Source: Saxidomus purpurata (Eukaryota; Mollusca; Bivalvia; Venerida; Veneridae). Taken from it: a stretch of 64,000 nucleotides of DNA. Below the pieces are notes generated by a model. It saw only the letters and a program-made list of their open reading frames with translations, was not told where the DNA came from and did not search any database. Position 1 is the first letter of the stretch. Each line of letters begins with the position of its first letter. A program made the translations under genes and the position numbers. This document shows positions 46,670 through 59,200 of the stretch, piece after piece. Where the stretch lies: NCBI GenBank assembly GCA_022818135.1, contig JAFMSR010000010.1:15751222-15815221 (forward strand), in the 5' to 3' direction.

Positions 46670-49664
46670 TTAACCAAAGGAAGTGTCTTCAGGTCCTGGT
46701 CCGGATCTCGAGACTAAAAGTCTCCAGGTCCGGACCCGGACCTGGAGACTATCCATATATAGCTTGTCTCCAGGTCCGGGAACTTTTCATTGTTTTTTTT
46801 TGTATGCATAAACTTTGTTAAAATTTAATAAAAATGTATTTATCTTATTGTTGGTTATTAAAATATATATCATCATTATTATTTTGGTGTTGTTATCTTC
46901 TTTTTATAATATATTGAAGGTTTCGTGCTATAAAATGTAATTGTACGTTATAAGAAGGAATTTTAAGCTTTACTCTGCGTAATAATACATTGTCAGTCCT
47001 TTAGCTTTCGCAGCTGTCTGATCACGTAGGTGGATGCGAACATTAATTGGCATTATTTTATATATGTATAGTTGGGCCAAAATTGATCCAACAGCGTTAT
47101 TTGATGCATACTGTAGGGCCAACATCAAACCAACATCGACGTCTAGAGAAAAGGTACCAACAATATATTACTAGACCAACACTGACCCAACCATTGGGCT
47201 AAATTTCTTACTTCTGTTAACACACACTGCTGCCTCATACTGTCAATGTTTTTGCAGGCTGTGAGTTATTTCAATGGCAATTTTTCTCTTACCTCAAGAA
47301 AAGTAGGACAGTTTTCACTTTCAAAATCATGTGCAAAGATCAACGGCCCGTGTACTGCTTAATTAGACTGGTTTGTCCAGAATTTGCGTAAGGTTAAAGA
47401 ACGGCAATCATGAAAAAGCAAAACAGACAACAGGTGATCACAATTTACATCAGTCTGGTAAATTCCAAGGGAAGAAAAATAGAAAGAACCTTCAACATTT
47501 ATTTGTTTAACATTTTGACAGAAATCAAATCAAAGTCAAATCCTCCTGCCACCGTCTTAGCCTTTAGCATAACGCAACCAATCCTATATAACCTTTTCAA
47601 TATCATCATTTGTTGCTGTTGGTTTCCAAACTCTGACTGCATCTGAAATAATAATTTTGGTCTTCAATTTGTGTTTATTTAAAAATTTTAAGGTCCTTAA
47701 TTAAGGTCTAGATACAGTTTGATTTATTTTCTATGAATAAGCATAAACAAGAGCACAAAATGCAGGGCTAACATTCAACTGTTAGCATGTAAATATTAGA
47801 AATAATTTAAAACCTGTTTAAGCTATTCAATTCTTCTGTTCCTGTTTAAGTAACCACACAGACAGCTCATTATCATGGAATTGGAAGTTTGAATGTCGCC
47901 CATCTTAACATCATGTGATCAACCACTTGGTATTTCTTGCAGTTATTAATATTTACTTTTAAGTACCCAGTAGCAGTGATACATATAGGTATTATTTCAC
48001 TGCCATTATTTGTGCATTTTTCCATCGTATGATTCTTACTATTTACACATTACGAAAAAGGGTACTTACATGTTTTTAATGTAACCTTACTGCACATTTC
48101 TGAGGTCTGACTCTTCTGCTGTGCGATAAGATCCTTTAGAAATCTTGAGAGATTTCACGAAAAATGATATAACCTCTGGTCAAGCAAAGGGTTAAGTATA
48201 GGTCAGTCACTGATTTTATCTTTGATTTTAGAGAAAATGCAGAAATGTTGAGGTTTTAGGCAGAAGTTATGTCCAAGTGTTTTACAAATGTATGGAGATT
48301 CTTCTAGACTTTTGTTGTTGTTGTTTCTTTTTACAATATTATTTCCACTGTCGAGACCTCTCTTGCATGACACTTGATATTAAATCATCGCTGCTCAGGT
48401 TCAAGACCCCATTTTCTGGTTCAGTACCGCCTAAAATTTATGCTTTCTAATGTTTAAAAGATGAAGTTGTTGATGATTATCATCATCATCAGGAAGAGTT
48501 AATGTTGTTGTTTGGTCTTTTACAACGTATATTGCGGATCATTTGAAATAACTTTTATTCTCTAACTATAAACTGTATTTATATTTTTTCGTATAACTGC
48601 GGCACAAAAACAATAATAACAATAATGACTGATGTAATAATTATCAATATAGCGCTAGTAAATTATGTTTCATGAAAAATTTGCTTTGAAATATGAAAGT
48701 TAACATCAATCCATATTCAAATGCATTTAACTAAAAGCACGCAGTTCTGGGCCTCTGTTGGCCCAATACCTTATTTATTCCCGTGAAAAGTTTAAGTTGG
48801 ACCAATATTAGGATGACGCTGATTATTAAAAGGTAATATGACTTAGTTGGGCCACAGTTGGGCCAAAATCTAGATATCATCATAGATATATAACAGTTGG
48901 GTCAACATTGGCCCGATACCGATATATCTTTTACAATTTATTGACATTGGTCCAACAACCCTCTGCTATCTGGGAGAGAATTAAATATTGTACCAATCGC
49001 TTAGGAGTTGTAAGATTTGTGAAATAAAATTTGCAGGTTCCAAAGTCGCCCAATATATTTATTATAAAGATAAACTTATTTCATGAAAAACAATTAAAAT
49101 TTTAAAATTATCTGACAAAGATAATTTCTAAGGTATTTTCCATGAAATTTACAAGCTTGACATTTATTACCTTGGTATTGGATCAATCAAACAAGATTTT
49201 TTAATGTTTTTCCTTTCCATTACCACACGCTTAGCAGAGAATCATTTCATCCCTAAAAACGATGTCACTTGTAAATATCAGTTTATATCCCGATTAGATA
49301 ATCATGTTAGACATCGACTGCTCCGTTACATTTAGGTCCGCGTATATATACGTCATAGCTCACAGGTAAAAACATACCATAACAAATTGTGATCGTATCG
49401 ATAAACATATTCTGTTTTTTTTTCATTTTAATGTAATTGCCAGAAAATGACATTTTAAATGATTTAATAAGCTGAACATATAGCTGAGTTTGTATGAAAT
49501 AAATTTCTCGGACCTGGAGACAAGCTATATATGGATAGTCTCGGGGTCCGGGTCCGGGTCCGGGTCCGGACCTGGAGACTTTTAGTCTCGAGATCCGGAC
49601 CCGGACCTGGAGACTTTTAGTCTCGAGATCCGGACCCGGACCTGGAGACACTTCCTTAACCAAA
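46670..49664. mobile_element. TIR element, 2977 bp, with 9-bp TSD
   Basis: The body is 46679-49655. The direct repeat TTAACCAAA flanks it (46670-46678 and 49656-49664). The ends are GGAAGTGTCT... / ...AGACACTTCC, followed by inverted arms of about 100-150 bp. The arms carry copies of TCTCGAGACTAAAAGTCTCC and (GGGTCC)n blocks, and end in 'agactatccatatatagctt' with 'gtctccaggtccg'. A 9-bp TSD with long subrepeat-bearing TIRs suggests a Mutator-like or foldback element. No transposase was recognised inside; the frame at 47410-47646 has no family features. Confidence 0.85.
47065..48980. repeat. TTGGGCCAA-type repeat blocks inside the TIR element
   Basis: Two clusters (47068-47205 and 48748-48975) are built of variants of 'agttgggccaa' and 'cattggcccaa', in opposing orientation. 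The second ends 'ctctgctatctggg', a terminus I have seen on interspersed elements. It may be an older element nested in, or carried by, the larger one. Confidence 0.45.
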
Positions 49665-50190
49665 AAAGAACTGTTCTGTAAAGTCAGTTTTCTTGAGGCT
49701 GATCTGTAATATTACCAAGGTCTTTCAAACAGTACTATTCGAAAGGCCTTGAATATACAGAATTTAGTATTTGTTCCTCAAAATATCACATGTTTATTGT
49801 AGCTGTACATGTTTCTATGATCACACGAAACTTGAAACTTTGAAACGTAAGCACGGCGCTGTAATTAACCAAAGACCTTTAAATTGTAGTTAGTATAGGT
49901 CTTTGAATTAACCTATGATAACTTTTTAAGTAATAAAGTTATTTTTAAATCACAATCTGCATTACAAAATAAGGCACTTTTAGCCATTTTCAATTTTTCT
50001 AAGCCGCGTTTTGAAACGTCCAAAATATATGTGACCATGTCCAAAATGTGACCATTTTACCGAACAATTTGCAGTTTATATCTTTTGCACACATAATTAA
50101 AATGTACAGTAGTAACAACTGTTTTAAAATCCCAAACAGCTTGACAGAAACAGAACAATCATTCTATCTTTCATATAAATCAAGAAAACA
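49665..50190. other. A+T-rich spacer, nothing recognised
   Basis: No feature supported. Confidence 0.4.
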
Positions 50191-50195
50191 ATGGT

Positions 50196-50545
50196 CTGTT
50201 TTATGCTCCCAAAGGTGGACATATTAAAATCGAACCGCCTGTATGTTTCGTGCCCAGGCTGTAACTTTGTCATTTATGAAGGGATTTTCAAAATATTTGG
50301 TACAAGTGTTCAGCACATGGAGACGACGTGTCGCGCGAAGCAGCCACGTCCCTACCCCAAAGGTCAAGGTCACACCTAGGTGTTAAAGGTAATTGAATCC
50401 TGTATATATACGCACACGTTCGTGTCCGAATTGTTACTCTGTTATGCATTGAATGATTTTAAGACAACTTAGCACACATATTCAGGACAATTTGTCGCGT
50501 GCACGGCCCTACTTCAAAGGTCAGATCACACTTTTTAGGGTTTAA
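50196..50545. repeat. Second copy of the 7081-type dispersed repeat
   Basis: 'atgctcccaaaggtggacatattaaaatcg', 'ggctgtaactttgtcat', 'gacgacgtgtcgcgcg' and 'aaaggtcaaggtcacacc' appear in the same order as at 7081, with two units. Confidence 0.7.
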
Positions 50546-51888
50546 AGTTTATGGAATCCTGTATACATTGAACATTATTCTGTTATTCTGTCATTCTGAA
50601 AATCATGAAAACCTGAAAACTTAAACAGTGAAAGAACTGAACGAAATTTTGAGCGGATTTGGTATAGAAACGACTCTCAGAAAGAATGAAAAACTTGTTA
50701 AATTAATAATAAAAATCAAATGAAATTCAGAGATATCCTGTCACGCCCCCACTCTTTGCCCTGGTCAAAGATCAGCTGTCGCATTGTAGACAGTTTTTGT
50801 CAGCATGTGTAAGATGTAACATAATAAAAATATGTTATCACTTTAATTCATTTTCATTTGAAATTATTTTTTATACTCAACTCAACTCAACATCCATATA
50901 AATAAATCGAACATGGTAATCCATAATTTATGACACTAATCCATTTTCCAATAACACTGACCGATAAGGAGAGTAACTCTGCCATGCTTTGACGTAAAGC
51001 GTAAAACTGCAGTACATTCCCTTTATTATCATAAAGTTAAAAAAAGAGATTTTTCCATATTACAGCTAGAATACCGTATACTAGTTTTAGAAAATCATAT
51101 TTGGTTTTTAACTACATTGTATGGACATCTTCATTATGTTATAATTCACCGATTAAGGCCTACCTTAAACCATGATGTTCAGTTTGAACGCTGCTGTATA
51201 TAGGGTTTTGTTTTTATAATTTATATTATATATTTTTATTTAAAAAAGACAAAGCCGTCCATAGAAAAGGATATACTTACGTCCTAAATAAAAGTATTTG
51301 ATATGGTTTTTGATGTTTGAATCACTTGAAAAGAGACATATTAAAACCTATTAAAACAATTATGACCCACTTTTTAAAGAGTTTGTCGTCGGTACGACCG
51401 AGGCAACGCTCCTAAAAGACGTTAGTTATTTTTGGTTACGGGAATAGTGCAAGATACAGAGCGAGTTCCAGAAAGTCCCCCATAATGCTTTTCCCGTGCC
51501 CCAATAAGAATAATTTTGCCGTGCATGCATGCTCTTGAAATGCATGTTTATTAATATTTAATGTAAAATATGGCATTTAATTAATGTAATAATTAGATGC
51601 TTTTATTTGTTACAAAATATGCTTTCGTAATGTAACAGGAAATATGTATATTCTCAGCGGTTAAACCAGGATTTCCTAAACTTTAGTCACATTTTGTAAC
51701 ATCAACTTTCGCGATGTTCCACCCTTGCAAAAGATTTATTTTTTTTGCAGCAAAAAATACACATGTTTTAATATCTAAAAATGTGTGTTTCGTTTCTTGT
51801 GCAATTTTTTCTACCGTTGGCTGTTTTTTGCCTAGAAAACTAACGTCTGCTCATGCCTTTTTCTGAATTTCGTATCAAGTTTCGTTTA
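50546..51888. other. A+T-rich spacer, nothing recognised
   Basis: No gene was seen. A slightly GC-richer patch at 51385-51500 has no identifiable content. Confidence 0.35.
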
Positions 51889-52048
51889 CAGGGATAGCGC
51901 GAACGCAGTCCCCACACCAATAAATTGCGTACCCGAGTAACCCACATTTGGGGCTATCGCAGGCGTCAGCCCAACCGAAGTGCAATGGAAGGGCCTCTTC
52001 CTGGGGAAACCGCCTTGCTGATCACGGTATTCCCTGTCAGGTAAGTAT
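51889..52048 (-). ncRNA. U1 spliceosomal snRNA
   Basis: Read on the minus strand from 52048, the 160-nt sequence starts ATACTTACCTG, the U1 5' end that pairs with 5' splice sites. Then come stem-loop I (CCGTGATCAGCAAGGCGG), stem-loop II with the U1A-type loop ATTGCACTTC, the stretch CCCCAAATGTGGG, an Sm site AATTTATTGG (51917-51926) and the terminal hairpin ACTGCGTTCGCG ending CTATCCCTG. Length and order match metazoan U1 (about 164 nt). Stem I shows a compensatory G-C pair where human has A-U, which favours selection. But loop I reads GATCAGCAAG where nearly all U1s have GATCACGAAG, the U1-70K site, so this may be a variant or recently decayed copy. The antisense open frame over it is a shadow. 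Confidence 0.92.
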
Positions 52049-52634
52049 CTGGTTGTGGATTTCAAGGCCGTCCAAAAGAGCATTAGTAGCTAATATTGGA
52101 TGAGACCCCGGCTGTCTCCCGTCATGCCTAAAAAAAAATTGAGCAGAATAGGAGAAATTTACCTGACTGCAATTTCAGCCAGTATAGCCAAAGGTGTATG
52201 ATTGGTTACCAAATAGTAGGCCAATCACGGCGACCAATGAGATCTAGGTGATTGACCTAGTTGTATGTCGGATCGTGGTAGCTTTTACGACATTTTTAGA
52301 GGTTTATATGCAAAATGTTTTAGGTAACTTAATAGTGTATTAAAATATAATAATATGTTTGAGATTTAGTTTCATTTGCAATAATTAATTCTATTATCTA
52401 ATAATTTATATTATTTTCTTTTTTGATTTAAAAGTAAAATGCGCATTTGTATTTAACAAAGATGGTTGCAGAATATTGGAAAAAATATATTTATTTTATC
52501 AAAAAAGAAATGATTTTGATTTGTGAGCGAATTACCCCCCCTTTATAATATGGAATGGTTCATTGCTGTTTGATCATCTTTGATAATTAACTGTTTGTAA
52601 TCTTTTCTGTTTCATTTTGCCCATTTGTGCTTAG

Positions 52635-52748
52635 AATGAGGTTACACTTCAAGCTGTTCCAGCAGAAGAAGTAACAACAACAACAGCGCCGGCTCCGCGA
52701 CAAGACCAATTTCATCTCAAAATGCACTATGATCCTGCGAGAGAGTGA
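52635..52748 (+). CDS. Candidate terminal coding exon, product unknown
   Basis: A pyrimidine-rich tract (ttctgtttcattttgcccat) ends in CTTAG/AATGAG. From 52635 there are 37 sense codons to TGA at 52746-52748, read in the frame that is closed by a stop just before the acceptor. The peptide (NEVTLQAVPAEEVTTTTAPA, then PRQDQFHLKMHYDPARE) has a Thr/Ala/Pro-rich stretch, typical of a disordered C-terminal tail. AATAAA follows at 52884-52889. Upstream exons were not found in the preceding 3 kb, and no family is recognised. A longer antisense frame covers the same bases, so the strand is not beyond doubt. Confidence 0.4.
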   Translation, partial: NEVTLQAVPAEEVTTTTAPAPRQDQFHLKMHYDPARE

Positions 52749-53271
52749 AACAATGACTATGGTGACATTTTCACAGTTCGTTATGGTGTATGAAACAGCG
52801 TTGCTTACATTATTTTTCTCACTGGTGTTGCATAACATGCAAGAAAAGATTAAAACCTTTCTTTATCCAATTAGTTTACATTTAATAAAGTATTTGAATC
52901 TACGGATGTGTCACATTATCCTGTTTGACCTGTACAGTACACCAGGCTGTATTGTTTCTCATACGTATGTCGGACACCTTTTTATTTGCGGCTTGTTCCC
53001 GGGATATTTAAGACAATATCAACGAAGAGTCACGTGGTCTGTTCAAGGTAAACATCAGATAAACTGCGGCTGAACTCTAGCAGTGTTTACAACTGCAATA
53101 CACTGGGATAGTGTAAGATTGGTGTTGATAATTAGCACTGCAGGAATTGTTAAACCTTAGATAATCCCTGATAAGCCCACAATAAATAAACCATTAGCAT
53201 CCTCTTTTAATCAACAACACTTGCATTCAGTATTCATTCACAAGTTTATAATGTATCTTACAGTAATCTCA

Positions 53272-56200
53272 CTGAAGTTGGCGGCCTAGCGGCCTGGGGC
53301 CTGGTGGCGGCCTAGCGGCCTGGCGGCCTGGCGGCCTAGCGGCCTGAAGTTGGCGGCCTAGCGGCCTGGCGGCCTGGCGGCCTAGCGGCCTGAAGTTGGC
53401 GGCCTAGCGGCCTGAAGTTGGCGGCCTAGCGGCCTGGCGGCCTAGCGGCCTGAAGTTGGCGGCCTAGCGGCCTGGCGGCCTAGCGGCCTGAAATTGACGG
53501 CTTATGTATTTTTTACAAAAATCACTTACAAATTATGCCATAAACCAATATAAAATATGAAAACTCAAATTAAAGCTCAACTGTACACAAAAAGTCATTG
53601 AAAATGTTACGCCTTGAATAAACAATCGAAGAGAAAAAGTCACTTAAAGCTCCACAGAATACACACAAAAAGTTAACCAAGTCGGTGGATTGAGAATTTT
53701 AACAAAACTTAACTTAGAAATATCGCCTTAAAAACAAAAAAACTCACATTTAATTTCAACTGAACACACTGAAAAAAACTGAAGTTGGCGGCCTGGCGGC
53801 CTAGCGGCCTGAAGTTGGCGGCCTAGCGGCCTGGCGGCCTAGCGGCCTGAAGTTGGCGGCCTAGCGGCCTGGCGGCCTAGCGGCCTGAAATTGACGGCTT
53901 ATGTATTTTTTTACAAAAATCACTTACAAATTATGCCATAAACCAATATAAAATATGAAAACTCAAATTAAAGCTCAACTGTACACAAAAAGTCATTGAA
54001 AATGTTACGCCTTGAATAAACAATCGAAGAAAAAAAGTCACTTAAAGCTCCACAGAATACACACAAAAAGTTAACCAAGTCGGTGGATTGAGAATTTTAA
54101 CAAAAATTAACTTAGAAATATCGCCTTAAAAACAAAAAAACTCACATTTAATTTCAACTGAACACTGAAAAAAACTGAAGTTGGCGGCCTGGCGGCCTAG
54201 CGGCCTGAAGTTGGCGGCCTTGGCGGCCTAGCGGCCTGGCGGCCTAGCGGCCTGAAATTGACGGCTTATGTATTTTTTACAAAAATCACTTACAAATTAT
54301 GCCATAAACCAATATAAAATATGAAAACTCAAATTAAAGCTCAACTGTACACAAAAGGTCATTGAAAATGTTACGTCTTGAATAAACAATCGAAGAAAAA
54401 AAGTCACTTAAAGCTCAACAGAATCACACTGTATCGGCAAAACGCACTGGCTCCCACTTAACGATAATGCTCCAACTAACGTAACGAACCGGCTCCAATA
54501 AAACATGGCGGATTTCGTAAACAAAACGCACGTGAGTATAACAGATTAGTGTATTTTTTATAGTTATTCGCAAATTCTGATGAAATGAATACTCTTACGG
54601 AATGCCCACACCTGTCCTGCATGACCGTAGCTTGTCGGCTTTTTCAGACATCCGTGCGTGTGAAAGTAATGCAAGTTGAATGCAGAGGATTCAACGGTAA
54701 ACAGTGCGAAAACAGACCAAAATACATGGATTTTACACAAAATGAGCGAAGTTAAGGTGTTTAGGATAAAACAAATGCACTGGCATGTTACTTTTAGTCA
54801 AATCTCGTAAGATTATACTCGTACATTACCGATCTGGTATTTCTATGGGGAAAAATCTACCTTTTCAACAATACAACGATTTAGACTCCAATTTCAGATA
54901 CAACGAAACAGTTCCAACTCGTGTTTCACCAACCATTTTCACAGACGTTTTAGAACAATTGCAGTTATAAAAGAATCTCTTACCGCAAAAACTCACGTGA
55001 TTATGTCATCTTGTCTCTCCTCATTTTAAAATAAACACAGAACATGAAAATATTCCAATTACTTTGCTATACAATGACAGGAATCATTAAGAAAGCAGAA
55101 CCTTTTTTTTATTTCGGACCGATACATAGCGTGCATCGTCTTGGTCATATGATATTATTACATATGATATTAGCACGTGAATATTTACAGGTCATACAAA
55201 CAAGATGAAACTAATAATTAAGACTTTCAGAAGTTGAAAACGAGGATGAACATTATTATTCTTAACAGTAGTTTGAACGGGAAGTTCAAACCTAACATTT
55301 CGTAAGAACAAAGCTTCTTCTATCAACAGTGATACTTTTATCAGAGATGATTTGTTTTGTAAAATTTATAAACAAAATTAACATAGACTGTCTCGCTAAT
55401 AGTATTTCCTTATGTATTTTCTATCCATGTAATTTCACACTCTATATTTGAAATACAAGATATACAGGACATTTTGGCGGTAACAAGGCTCTAAACTGCG
55501 TGTTATATCATCCTTCAAATAGCCACATTAGTTTATAGTTAAGAATGATGCTCCAAAAAAGTTCATACTTTTAAAACATATAAAAAATAAGTTTTATTAA
55601 GTTATTTCTGTTATTGACGAAATACAAATTAAGATATACACAACCGAAATAGTGGATTTACTAGGATAGTCAAAAATGATTATAAATTTACAGATTGCCT
55701 TCTATTCAATGTCAATGAAACTGTTACACAGATCTTTATTTTCGAGTTATAACTATGGCAATGTTTATTATTCTAGGAGTATAAATCACTGATTAATGTT
55801 TTAAGTCACTTTGAACGGTAATATCACTTTAATCATAGAGAAGAAATGAAAATGTTTGGTTCCTATGATTGTTGGTAACTTTTTGTAGATATATCTGTCT
55901 GCAATTTATGTCGCCTGTATATCTACATTCATGGTACTGACACAATTGTAAAAGATATAGGACTCTATTCAGCGTTTACATCCACTTATTCGGGAAAAAC
56001 CACTACTTTTAAATGATTTCATGCATATACATGTAGCATGAAGATGATTATTTGAAATGAAGCCAGTTTAATATTATCTATGGTACTTAGTCTTTGACTA
56101 GAACACTTAATGGGATTTCCACAAAATTTATCGCAATTACTAATGAAGCTCACCTAAGCGAAAGGTTCATGATAGCAATATTCATTATATTTTGCTCGTG

Positions 56201-59200
56201 TTCTGTCCGTCGTTCGTCTGTCAATATTTTATGATTCAGCTTCCTGCAGCATATATGTTTTATTTGTTACTAATTTCAAACAAACTTTTGCAGAACAAAT
56301 GTTCTATTGTCATCTTGGCCCGAATTATCAATGTTTCGCCAGTACATAGCCCTTGCATTTTTCAATTTTGTACCTATCAAAAGGTAAAATAAAGTGTTTG
56401 TTTATTATAGTGTCCATATATTTAAAGGGGAGCCATTTCTGACTTATACTGTAGTGTGATGACTATTTTGCATTTTGAATCAGTGTTCAAAAGTATATGA
56501 GGTATATCATTAAATGAATAAGAATACATAGTATAGGTTTTTGGACGGTCAAAGTTCATAGTGTCACCAATATTATCATTATTTTTAAAACGTAACACCG
56601 ATTTCTGAACTCGCGCCAATGTTTTAATGCAATTTGTCGGGATTTTCCATCATCAACATCGTTCACTGTCCTTTTTTAACTTTTAACAATTGATAATATA
56701 TAAAGAAAAGGTGTCAATACAGTACAGTTATAGTCCATGATTTTTCGGTTTACTACTACTGTAAGACAAAAGCGCTACACGCCCTCTCAGATTCTTTTAT
56801 TTTCCGTTTACATTCGTTATATATAAATTTCTGCTTTTATTTTGTCATCATTTGCTATCAATGGCGAGCAAACACATTGAGAAAAACGAATCGGAACTGT
56901 TTAATTATTGCAATTGTTCTAAAATGTCTATAAAAATGGTTGGTGAAACACAAGTTGGAACTGTTTCGTTGTATCTGAAATTGGAGTCTAAATCGTTGTA
57001 TTGTTAAAAAGGTAGATTTTTCCCCATAGAAATACCAGATCGGTAATGTACGAGTATAATCTTACGAGATTTGACTAAAAGTAACATGCCAGTGCATTTG
57101 TTTTATCCTAAACACCTTAACTTCGCTCATTTTGTGTAAAATCCATGTATTTTGGTCTGTTTTCGCACTGTTTACCGTTGAATCCTCTGCATTCAACTTG
57201 CATTACTTTCACACGCACGGATGTCTGAAAAAGCCGACAAGCTACGGTCATGCAGGAAAGGTGTGGGCATTCCGTAAGAGTATTCATTTCATCAGAATTT
57301 GCGAATAACTATAAAAAATACACTAATCTGTTATACTCACGTGCGTTTTGTTTACGAAATCCGCCATGTTTTATTGGAGCCGGTTCGTTACGTTAGTTGG
57401 AGCATTATCGTTAAGTGGGAGCCAGTGCGTTTTGCCGATACAGTGTGAGAATACACACAAAAAATTAACCAAGTCGGTGGATTGGGAATTTTAACAAAAA
57501 TTAACTTAGAAATATCGCCTTAAAAACAAAAAAACTCACATTTAATTTCAACTGAACACACTGAAAAAAACTGAAGTTGGCGGCCTGGCGGCCTAGCGGC
57601 CTGAAGTTGGCGGCCTAGCGGCCTAGCGGCCTAGCGGCCTGAAGTTGGCGGCCTAGCGGCCTAGCGGCCTGGCGGCCTAGCGGCCTGAAATTGACGGCTT
57701 ATGTATTTTTAACAAAAATCACTTACAAATTATGCCATAAACCAATATAAAATATGAAAACTCAAATTAAAGCTCAACTGTACACAAAAAGTCATTGAAA
57801 ATGTTACGCCTTGAATAGACAATCGAAACAAAAAAGTCACTTAAAGCTCAACAGAATACACACAAAAAGTTAACCAAGTCGGTGGATTGAGAATTTTAAC
57901 AAAAAATAACTTAGAAATATCGCCTTAAAAACAAAAAAACTCACATTTAATTTCAACTGAACACACTGAAAAAAACTGAAGTTGGCGGCCTGGCGGCCTA
58001 GCGGCCTGAAGTTGGCGGCCTAGCGGCCTGGCGGCCTAGCGGCCTGAAGTTGGCGGCCTGGCGGCCTGGCGGCCTAGCGGCCTGAAATTGACGGCTTATG
58101 TATTTTTTACAAAAATCACTTACAAATTATGCCATAAACCAATATAAAATATGAAAACTCAAATTAAAGCTCAACTGTACACAAAAAGTCATTGAAAATG
58201 TTACGCCTTGAATAAACAATCGAAACAAAAAAGTCACTTAAAGCTCAACAGAATACACACAAAAAGTTAACCAAGTCGGTGGATTGAGAATTTTAACAAA
58301 AAATAACTTAGAAATATCGCCTTAAAAACAAAAAAACTCACATTTAATTTCAACTGAACACACTGAAAAAAACTGAAGTTGGCGGCCTGGCGGCCTAGCG
58401 GCCTGAAGTTGGCGGCCTAGCGGCCTGGCGGCCTAGCGGCCTGAAGTTGGCGGCCTGGCGGCCTGGCGGCCTGGCGGCCTGGCGGCCTAGCGGCCTGAAA
58501 TTGACGGCTTATGTATTTTTTACAAAAATCACTTACAAATTATGCCATAAACCAATATAAAATATGAAAACTCAAATTAAAGCTCAACTGTACACAAAAA
58601 GTCATTGAAAATGTTACGCCTTGAATAAACAATCGAAGAAAAAAAGTCACTTAAAGCTCAACAGAATACACACAAAAAGTTAACCAAGTCGGTGGATTGA
58701 GAATTTTAACAAAAATTAACTTAGAAATATCGCCTTAAAAAACAAAAAAACTCACATTTAATTTCAACTGAACACACTGAAAAAAACTGAAGTTGGCGGC
58801 CTGGCGGCCTAGCGGCCTGAAGTTGGCGGCCTAGCGGCCTGGCGGCCTAGCGGCCTGAAGTTGGCGGCCTAGCGGCCTGGCGGCCTAGCGGCCTAGCGGC
58901 CTAGCGGCCTGAAATTGACGGCTTATGTATTTTTAACAAAAATCACTTACAAATTATGCCATAAACCAATATAAAATATGAAAACTCAAATTAAAGCTCA
59001 ACTGTACACAAAAAGTCATTGAAAATGTTACGCCTTGAATAAGCAATCGAAGAAAAAAAGTCACTTAAAGCTCAACAGAATACACACAAAAAGTTAACCA
59101 AGTCGGTGGATTGAGAATTTTAACAAAAATTAACTTAGAAATATCGCCTTAAAAAACAAAAAAACTCACATTTAATTTCAACTGAACACACTGAAAAAAA

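Noticed and set aside
49307..49663. 118-codon minus-strand frame with Gly-Pro repeats
   Set aside because: The repeats are translations of GGGTCC subrepeats in the TIR of the 46679-49655 element.
51886..52083. 65-codon minus-strand open frame
   Set aside because: It covers the U1 snRNA gene and is non-coding.
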